Of a stretch of DNA of 64,000 bases, positions 58,282-64,000 are shown piece by piece (the first letter of the stretch is position 1; every line of letters begins with the position of its first letter). Source of the DNA: Lysinibacillus fusiformis. Lineage in GTDB: Bacteria; Bacillota; Bacilli; Bacillales_A; Planococcaceae. The notes below the pieces were generated by a model. The model worked only from the letters and a program-made list of their open reading frames with translations. It was not told the DNA's origin and made no database searches. The stretch covers positions 806,001 through 870,000 of the forward strand of contig NZ_PDFK01000002.1 in NCBI RefSeq assembly GCF_002845985.1. Direction: 5' to 3'. The position numbers and the translations under genes were made by a program.

Positions 58282-59103
58282 TTATTTATTATCCAAGTAT
58301 TTTACGGCTGGCTTTACCTTTATTCTGCGATAAATAATGGCACCTAGTCCAACTACAATACCAATAATGGACACTACCTGTGCTGAGCGTAAATCGCCTA
58401 CTAGGTAGAGACTATCTGTACGCATACCTTCGATATAGAAGCGACCAATAGAATACCAAACTAGATAGCTAAAGAAAATTTCCCCACGATTTAAGTTTAC
58501 TTTACGTAAGACTAATAAAATGATAAGCCCAATCAGGTTCCAAACGGATTCATATAAAAATGTCGGATGTACATAAGAACCTAATTCTTCGATATACATT
58601 TGATTGATAATCCAATCTGGTAGCATTAGATTTTCTAAAAAGGCTTTTGATACTTCCCCACCATAAGCCTCTTGGTTCATAAAGTTGCCCCATCGACCAA
58701 TAATTTGTCCAATTAAAATACTAGGTGCTGCAATATCTGCTACTCGTAAAAAGCTTACATTTTTTATACGAGTAAATATGTAAGCTGTGACAAATGCTCC
58801 AATAAGTGCACCATGGATGGCAATACCGCCATTCCAAATCTCAATGATTTTACCTGGATTTTCACTATAGTAATCCCATCGCATGGTCACATAGTAAATA
58901 CGTGCACAGATGATGGATATAGGAACTGCCCATAACAATAAATCTGCCAGGAAGTCTTCAGGCAATCCTCGCTTAACGGCCTCTCTCTGCCCGACAATAT
59001 ATGCTAAAATGATTCCCGACACAATTAACAATCCATACCAACGAACCGGAATAGGCCCTAAATGAAAGGCAATCGGGTCAATCTGTAATAGTAGTAAATC
59101 CAT
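58282..59103 (-). CDS. lgt: Prolipoprotein diacylglyceryl transferase
   Basis: A 273-residue integral membrane enzyme that attaches diacylglycerol to the lipobox cysteine of prolipoproteins, including the DctP, amino acid-binding and cytochrome lipoproteins of this window. About seven membrane segments; signature [13 protein letters not shown] near 137-149 and the [11 protein letters not shown] block near 187. It lies between hprK and ppaX. Confidence 0.96.
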   Translation of the reverse strand: MDLLLLQIDPIAFHLGPIPVRWYGLLIVSGIILAYIVGQREAVKRGLPEDFLADLLLWAVPISIICARIYYVTMRWDYYSENPGKIIEIWNGGIAIHGALIGAFVTAYIFTRIKNVSFLRVADIAAPSILIGQIIGRWGNFMNQEAYGGEVSKAFLENLMLPDWIINQMYIEELGSYVHPTFLYESVWNLIGLIILLVLRKVNLNRGEIFFSYLVWYSIGRFYIEGMRTDSLYLVGDLRSAQVVSIIGIVVGLGAIIYRRIKVKPAVKYLDNK

Positions 59104-59151
59104 CTTCTGCTCCTCTCAATATGTCATTCACATACTTTAGTTCACAACTGT

Positions 59152-60087
59152 TTAATCATCTAACTCATCATTAGATGAAATTACTTCATCTAAACGTCTT
59201 GAAAACTCCTCTGCTGCGTTTACGCCCATTCTCTTTAAGCGGTAATTCATCGCAGCCACTTCAATAATAACGGAAACATTCCGTCCTGGTCTTACAGGAA
59301 TCGTTAGTTTGGTTAGTTCCGTATCAATTATTTTCATTTTCTCTTCTTCTAAGCCTAATCGATCATAAACTTTTTGCGGGTCCCAAATTTCCAGCTCAAT
59401 AATGAGTGTAATCCGTTTATACGGACGCACTGCACTTGCACCAAATAGCGTCATAATGTCAATAATGCCGATTCCGCGTATTTCCAATAAATGCTCTAGT
59501 AAAGGTGGGGGACTACCAATTAAAAGGTTTTCTGATTCTTGACGAATTTCTACACAATCGTCTGCTACTAAACGATGACCCTTTTTAACAAGCTCAAGTG
59601 CTGTTTCACTCTTCCCAACGCCACTTTTACCAATAATAAGCACACCAATTCCATACACATCGACAAGCACGCCATGCGCTGCTGTCATTGGTGCTAAGCG
59701 TCCCTCTAAATAGTTTGTTAATCTACTCGAAAATTTGGTTGTCGTCATATGTGTTTTAAAGACAGGAACATGCTTTTCGTTGGAAGCCTGAATCAGCTCC
59801 TCGGGGACTTCTAAATCTCGAGAAATAATAATAGCAGGTGTATCTTGCGAACAAAGTAAACGCATACGCTCAAGCTTGACATCTGCTGGCAGCATTTCGA
59901 AAAAAGACAGTTCCGTTTTGCCAAGCAATTGGACGCGATTTGCCGGATAATGTGTAAAGTATCCTGCCATTTCAAGTCCTGGTCTTGAAATATCACTAGT
60001 GACGATCGTTCTTCCAATTCCTTCCTCGCCAGCTAATAACTCTAACTTAAATTTCTCCATAACATCTCTTGTTAATACTACGACCAA
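59152..60087 (-). CDS. hprK: HPr kinase/phosphorylase
   Basis: Phosphorylates HPr and Crh on Ser46 in response to fructose 1,6-bisphosphate and reverses this with phosphate, the sensor step of CcpA catabolite repression. The 311-residue protein has the P-loop [13 protein letters not shown] near 153-165, [12 protein letters not shown], and the signature [17 protein letters not shown]. The start is TTG at 60087, with GGAGG 8 nt upstream; an in-frame TTG five codons earlier overlaps that site. Its substrate Crh is encoded at 43677-43934. Confidence 0.95.
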   Translation of the reverse strand: MVVVLTRDVMEKFKLELLAGEEGIGRTIVTSDISRPGLEMAGYFTHYPANRVQLLGKTELSFFEMLPADVKLERMRLLCSQDTPAIIISRDLEVPEELIQASNEKHVPVFKTHMTTTKFSSRLTNYLEGRLAPMTAAHGVLVDVYGIGVLIIGKSGVGKSETALELVKKGHRLVADDCVEIRQESENLLIGSPPPLLEHLLEIRGIGIIDIMTLFGASAVRPYKRITLIIELEIWDPQKVYDRLGLEEEKMKIIDTELTKLTIPVRPGRNVSVIIEVAAMNYRLKRMGVNAAEEFSRRLDEVISSNDELDD

Positions 60088-60184
60088 TGAAAAAGCCTCC
60101 AATCAATGGATAAGGTTCTTCTTATTTTAGCATGTCTATGTCTAAAAGGAATGTATTTACTCTCAACACAGCGTTTACCTCCAT

Positions 60185-60217
60185 AAAAAAACTAGCGGCT
60201 CTCCAGCCCGCTAGTTT
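60185..60217 (-). terminator. Terminator after the cytochrome c551 gene
   Basis: AAACTAGCGG / CCGCTAGTTT with an 8-nt loop, followed by T-run on the minus strand, 9 bp after the stop codon. Confidence 0.9.
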
Positions 60218-60225
60218 TATAAATA

Positions 60226-60543
60226 CTATTTTTGAGTTGCCAACCATTTGGCTACTGCCTCAGCATCTGCCCCTTTTACAACCCCTGGAGGCATACCGTT
60301 TTTACCATTATTGATAATATCTAAAATTTCTGATTCAGATAAACGAGCACCTACGTCATTTAATGCTGGACCACTTGCACCTTGTAACTCGCCACCATGG
60401 CAAGAAACACAAGATTTCATGGCAATCGCTTCACCATCTGGCTCTGTAGCACCTTCATTATTACTTGCAGTTTTATCTCCGCCACCACATGCAGCTAAGA
60501 AGATTGCTGATCCGAACACTAATGTTAACATTGCTTTTTTCAT
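60226..60543 (-). CDS. cccB: Cytochrome c551, lipoprotein
   Basis: A 105-residue membrane-anchored c-type cytochrome. Lipobox LAAC (Cys19) and a flexible Gly/Asn/Glu linker precede one haem-binding C-x2-C-H (Cys45, Cys48, His49). The distal ligand is Met84 in NGMPPG. Such small cytochromes donate electrons to the caa3 oxidase in Bacillus. It lies next to a YvjA-like gene. Confidence 0.9.
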   Translation of the reverse strand: MKKAMLTLVFGSAIFLAACGGGDKTASNNEGATEPDGEAIAMKSCVSCHGGELQGASGPALNDVGARLSESEILDIINNGKNGMPPGVVKGADAEAVAKWLATQK

Positions 60544-60591
60544 TAGTACCCCTCCTCATAATAAATACCTTACGCCGCCATTATACCAAAA

Positions 60592-61434
60592 TTATGCACG
60601 TTTGAAACCTTCTCCTAATACCTCATAAGCATCAGAAACGATGACAAACGCTGATGGGTCAACGCTTTTAATGAGTTGTTTCAGCTTTGTGAATTCTGTT
60701 TGATAAACAACAACCATGAGAACTGGTCGTGCTTCTCCTGTATAGCCACCGATTGCTGGTAACTTAGTTATACCACGATTGATTTCAGCATAAATGGCTT
60801 CTCTTACCTCATCTTGTTTCAATGTAATAATATAGACCATTTTAGATTGGCTAAAACCTAACTGAATGATATCAATCGTTTTTGTTGTAACATAAAGTCC
60901 AATCAGAGCATACAAACCTTTTTCTAAATCAAAAACAACTGCTGCACTAATTGCGATGATTCCATCAATTAACAGTACACTTGTTCCAAGCGACAACCCA
61001 GTAAACTTCGTTATGATTTGCGCTAGTAAATCAGTGCCACCAGTTGAAGCATTCCCTTTAAAGACCAGTCCTATTCCTAAGCCAACAACAATTCCACCAA
61101 AAAGAGCTCCCAGTAAAGCATTATCAGTCCAAGGCTCCCAGCTATTCGTTAACAAGACAATAAAAGGTAACGTAATGGTACCGATAAATGATTTAATCCC
61201 AAATTTTTTGCCTAGCAATAATACACCAGCAATAAATAATGGTACATTAAATGCATATTGAACAATTCCCGGATTCCATCCAAACAAACCATGCAAAATC
61301 GTACTAATGCCACTTACCCCACCTGAAGCGACTTGATTTGGTAATAAAAAAACATTAAAACCAATAGCAATTACTGCCGCTCCAACAATCACATACACAT
61401 ACTCCACAATGTTATCTCTCACATCATGTCTCAT
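60592..61434 (-). CDS. YitT-family membrane protein (YvjA-like)
   Basis: A 280-residue protein with about five membrane segments (residues 10-190), containing the DUF161 block LLPNQVASGGVSGISTILHG, and a C-terminal soluble DUF2179 domain (about 205-280; GITKLPAIGGYTGEARPVLMVVV). Transport or signalling roles have been suggested for the family, but none is established. The cytochrome gene follows 49 bp later. Confidence 0.85.
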   Translation of the reverse strand: MRHDVRDNIVEYVYVIVGAAVIAIGFNVFLLPNQVASGGVSGISTILHGLFGWNPGIVQYAFNVPLFIAGVLLLGKKFGIKSFIGTITLPFIVLLTNSWEPWTDNALLGALFGGIVVGLGIGLVFKGNASTGGTDLLAQIITKFTGLSLGTSVLLIDGIIAISAAVVFDLEKGLYALIGLYVTTKTIDIIQLGFSQSKMVYIITLKQDEVREAIYAEINRGITKLPAIGGYTGEARPVLMVVVYQTEFTKLKQLIKSVDPSAFVIVSDAYEVLGEGFKRA

Positions 61435-61548
61435 TTCCCCACGCCCACTTCAACTATCAGAATTTTTTAAAGACGAGATGATTATAGCAAATACTCTTCA
61501 TATTGAGAACTTCATCTTGATGAAGGGAATATGCCATTGTGGAAATAT

Positions 61549-61587
61549 AAAAAAAGCTATCTTAAATGAAACGTTAAGATAGCTTTT
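61549..61587 (-). terminator. Terminator after the EAL/HDOD gene
   Basis: AAAGCTATCTTAA / TTAAGATAGCTTT with an 8-nt loop and seven T on the minus strand, just beyond the stop codon. Confidence 0.92.
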
Positions 61588-61594
61588 GCACAGT

Positions 61595-62824
61595 TTAAAA
61601 TGATTTTTCAGCCCATTCCATGGCTTCATAATATAAATGATCAATATCAACTAGTGGAATATTCAACTGTGTCGCTAGCTCTTCTAGACGTGGCCAATCT
61701 AACTTCCCTAGTGCGATACTAAACTCTAGATAGGGTGTCATATCCGTTTCAATGCCCAAAATGGTGCTCGTAATATCCTCTGAGAACGGTAATTGTTGTA
61801 AAATGACCTCTATAGGTCTTTGAAGCAACGTATCAATGAGTGAAAACATGCCTACTAAGAAATATTCTGAGAAATTCTTTTTGTAAGAAAGCTTCGCTAG
61901 CTTTTCACAAACCTTTGCTCGGAATAAAGATGTACACAGCACTTCTTTAAAAAGATCAGAATTGGCGTCTATATCGATTTCTCGCATGGCCAATAAATAG
62001 ATCCATTTTCGTAAATTTGATACGCCCAGTAACACAATGGCTTGTTTAATGGAGCGTACCTTCGATTTAGATCGTTTAGATGAATTATTAATCATTTGTA
62101 ATAATTTATACGTCAATGAAATATCTCGTTCGATATTTTCCGCTAATAATTGGATATTTGGCTCTTCTTCTTTTAATAAAGAGATGATGTGAATATATTG
62201 AATTGTATTCGCTGGAATGTCTGTTGCTCGTATTATTTGAGGTTGTTCAAAAAAATAACCTTGAAATAACACATAGCCAGAAGATTTAGCTACTTCAAAC
62301 TGATGACGCGTTTCTACTTTCTCAGCGAGTAATTGAATGTTTGGAAACTTATCCTTTACTTTAACTTCAATTTCCATTCGTTTAACGATAGATGATGCTA
62401 AAAAATCAACCTTAATATAATCAATCTGCTCAAATAATTCATCATAAATTTCCACATGCTCATCCATAATAAAATCATCTAAAGCAATTTGGAACCCATG
62501 TTTTTTTAGCTCAATTACACGTTCCACTAACTGAGGAGTAAGCGGAACATCTTCTAGTATCTCAATCACAACCTGTGAAGGATTTAAAAATTCATGAATG
62601 GAGCTCATCAATAAGTTTTCAGTAAAATTAACAAAACCCGGTTTACCTTTTGTTACCTCTTCAAAACCAATTGAAAGAAATGAGTTCACAAGTACGTCAA
62701 TCGTTGCTGCATCTGAATCGACCATTGGAAAGCCATTGACGTTTTTGCCACGATATAATAATTCATAAGCAACTACCTGCTCATGAAGATTAAAAATAGG
62801 CTGTCTGCCAATAAATACTTCCAT
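61595..62824 (-). CDS. EAL-like/HDOD signalling protein (YuxH family)
   Basis: A 409-residue protein with an N-terminal EAL-type domain (about 1-200; VFIGRQPIFNLHEQVVAYELLYRG) and a C-terminal HDOD domain (about 205-400). The EAL motif is degenerate (ELL), so cyclic-di-GMP phosphodiesterase activity is doubtful. Blocks such as IALDDFIMDEH and YIKVDFL keep the fold. HDOD domains occur in signalling proteins without known catalysis. B. subtilis YuxH has the same architecture and is also considered a non-enzymatic family member. Confidence 0.85.
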   Translation of the reverse strand: MEVFIGRQPIFNLHEQVVAYELLYRGKNVNGFPMVDSDAATIDVLVNSFLSIGFEEVTKGKPGFVNFTENLLMSSIHEFLNPSQVVIEILEDVPLTPQLVERVIELKKHGFQIALDDFIMDEHVEIYDELFEQIDYIKVDFLASSIVKRMEIEVKVKDKFPNIQLLAEKVETRHQFEVAKSSGYVLFQGYFFEQPQIIRATDIPANTIQYIHIISLLKEEEPNIQLLAENIERDISLTYKLLQMINNSSKRSKSKVRSIKQAIVLLGVSNLRKWIYLLAMREIDIDANSDLFKEVLCTSLFRAKVCEKLAKLSYKKNFSEYFLVGMFSLIDTLLQRPIEVILQQLPFSEDITSTILGIETDMTPYLEFSIALGKLDWPRLEELATQLNIPLVDIDHLYYEAMEWAEKSF

Positions 62825-62938
62825 TTCGCTGCCCCCATTTCTTCATATTCTAGTAATATATAGTATATCATTTTTACGACCTGTTGTTTATACTTCACAC
62901 TAATTTAGTATGGTCACTATTAGACATATAACACAAGA

Positions 62939-62983
62939 AAGGACAGTCCTAGTGATGATCCATTGACCACTTTAGGACTGTCC
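62939..62983 (-). terminator. Terminator after the DedA gene
   Basis: AGGACAGTCCTA / TAGGACTGTCCT with a partly paired loop, followed by TTTCTTG on the minus strand. Confidence 0.85.
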
Positions 62984-62986
62984 TCA

Positions 62987-63634
62987 TTATTTACCTACTC
63001 TAGATTTGATAGCACCAATAACTGCAGGCACAACTGATATAAAGATAATCAAAATAAGGACAACCGAGAAGTTATCTTTAATAATAGGAATATTACCAAA
63101 GAAATAACCTAGTAATGTACAGCTGAATACCCATAATATTGCACCAAAGATATTATAAAATAAGAAATAGCTATATTTCATTTTACTTGCACCCGCCACA
63201 AACGGGATAAATGTACGAATAAATGGCATGAAACGAGCTATAACAATCGTTTTCCCACCATGTGTATTAAAGAATTTTTCAGCTGCCTCCATACGTTCTT
63301 TTTTAACAACTCTTCCGAGGAGGCTCTTTGGAGGGATTGATGTTCCTACCTTATGACCAATATGATAGTTCATCGTATCTCCTAAAATAGCTGCTGCTAA
63401 AAATACAGGAATTAAAATCCACATATCAAAGGCACCCATTGCAGCTGCTAATGTTCCACTTGCAAATAGCAATGAATCACCAGGTAGGAATGGGAAAATG
63501 ACAACGCCTGTCTCTACAAAAACAATCGCAAATAAAATCAGATAACTCCAATTGCCAAAATCACGAATAATTTCTTCTAAATGCACATCGATATGCACAA
63601 TAAAGCTTATTAACTCCTTAATGAGTTCTAACAT
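62987..63634 (-). CDS. DedA-family membrane protein
   Basis: A 215-residue DedA/SNARE-associated protein with about five membrane segments. The signature blocks FPFLPGDSLLFASGTLAA, GDTMNYHIGHKVG and ARFMPFIRTFIPFVAGASKMKY, including the conserved Arg residues, are present. Members of this family act as flippases for undecaprenyl phosphate or phosphatidylethanolamine, and contribute to membrane homeostasis; which lipid this one handles is unknown. Confidence 0.9.
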   Translation of the reverse strand: MLELIKELISFIVHIDVHLEEIIRDFGNWSYLILFAIVFVETGVVIFPFLPGDSLLFASGTLAAAMGAFDMWILIPVFLAAAILGDTMNYHIGHKVGTSIPPKSLLGRVVKKERMEAAEKFFNTHGGKTIVIARFMPFIRTFIPFVAGASKMKYSYFLFYNIFGAILWVFSCTLLGYFFGNIPIIKDNFSVVLILIIFISVVPAVIGAIKSRVGK

Positions 63635-63845
63635 GTTTTTGTATGCTCTCTTTCAATAGTATTTTTACCTAAAAGCTTTGACGTAGCTTCACATCAAAGG
63701 GTTCCAGTTTTGTACGTCTTTTTACATTACTTCCTCACTATATGACAAGCTCTTGAAAAGTATGTAGAAGATTTCACATGTTTGATTTTATCACTTACAG
63801 ACAACTACTCTCAACTGATTTTACTATTATACGAATAATGTACAT

Positions 63846-63876
63846 AAAAAAAAGCTACCATTTTTCAATAGTAGCT
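63846..63876 (-). terminator. Terminator after the acyl-CoA ligase gene
   Basis: AGCTAC(T)ATT / AAT(G)GTAGCT with a GAAA loop, followed by eight T on the minus strand, 8 bp after the stop codon. Confidence 0.85.
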
Positions 63877-63884
63877 ATACTCGT

Positions 63885-64000
63885 TTAAACTTTTTCTTTT
63901 AATGAACGTCGTAATATTTTCCCTGTCGTGTTTTTCGGAAGTTCATCCAGTATCTCAATCATCTTTGGCACCTTGTATTTCACCATATGCTTGGCACAAT
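63885..64000 (-). CDS. Acyl-CoA ligase / AMP-binding protein, C-terminal end only
   Basis: Only the last 38 codons are in the window. The peptide HMVKYKVPKMIEILDELPKNTTGKILRRSLKEK carries the end of the adenylate-forming family, including the catalytic Lys of the LPKNTTGKILRR motif. Most likely a fatty acyl-CoA synthetase, though other acid-CoA ligases share the motif. The gene continues beyond base 64000. Confidence 0.85.
   Translation of the reverse strand, partial: CAKHMVKYKVPKMIEILDELPKNTTGKILRRSLKEKV

Overview
The window looks like chromosome of a low-G+C, endospore-forming Firmicute close to Lysinibacillus (Bacillaceae/Planococcaceae). This rests on Bacillus-type gene order (secG-est-rnr-smpB; cggR-gap-pgk-tpi-gpmI-eno; clpP/crh-whiA-yvcK-rapZ; hprK-lgt-ppaX), Gram-positive lipoproteins, a dlt operon with dltX, a CotF-like spore coat protein and strong AGGAGG-type ribosome binding sites. 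The genus is inferred from overall resemblance, not from a search. Most genes lie on the minus strand.

Layout. 1-4.6 kb: 21-bp tandem repeat, then smpB, rnr, esterase and secG. 4.7-19.1 kb: an accessory catabolic block comprising an MFS permease, a TRAP transporter and a complete meta-cleavage route for 3-hydroxyanthranilate, headed by a two-component flavin monooxygenase and carrying its own IclR regulator. In transcription order the genes fit anthranilate -> 3-hydroxyanthranilate -> ACMS -> 2-aminomuconate semialdehyde -> 2-aminomuconate -> 4-oxalocrotonate -> 2-oxopent-4-enoate -> 4-hydroxy-2-oxovalerate -> pyruvate + acetyl-CoA. 19.1-22 kb: AT-rich spacer with a probable gene remnant and a Pho-box-driven alkaline phosphatase. 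22-26.2 kb: dltXABCD (D-alanylation of teichoic acids). 26.4-33.9 kb: the glycolytic regulon with CggR and its operator. 33.9-41.7 kb: a 40-residue small gene, a glutaredoxin-like protein, a secreted S9 peptidase, TPM/LemA proteins, a spore coat protein and an amino-acid ABC importer.

42-50.4 kb: tRNA-Arg(CCG), clpP with a CtsR box, a repeat cassette between duplicated terminator hairpins, then crh, whiA, yvcK, rapZ, a NUDIX gene, trxB and a TPR protein. 50.4-56.3 kb: the his operon hisZGDBHF-IE, with no hisA. 56.4-57 kb: a short Cys-containing protein gene preceded by several Fur-box-like sites. 57-60.1 kb: acetyltransferase, ppaX, lgt, hprK. 60.2-64 kb: cytochrome c551, a YitT-family protein, an EAL/HDOD protein, a DedA protein and the 3' end of an acyl-CoA ligase gene.

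The points most worth following up are the self-contained anthranilate/3-hydroxyanthranilate operon, the missing hisA together with an Asp-to-Asn change in HisF, the iron-regulated small protein between hisZ and the yvoF-like gene, and the repeat cassette between clpP and crh. Several start codons were moved from the longest open frame to the codon served by a Shine-Dalgarno sequence; each case is stated. No CRISPR array, prophage or transposase gene was seen.
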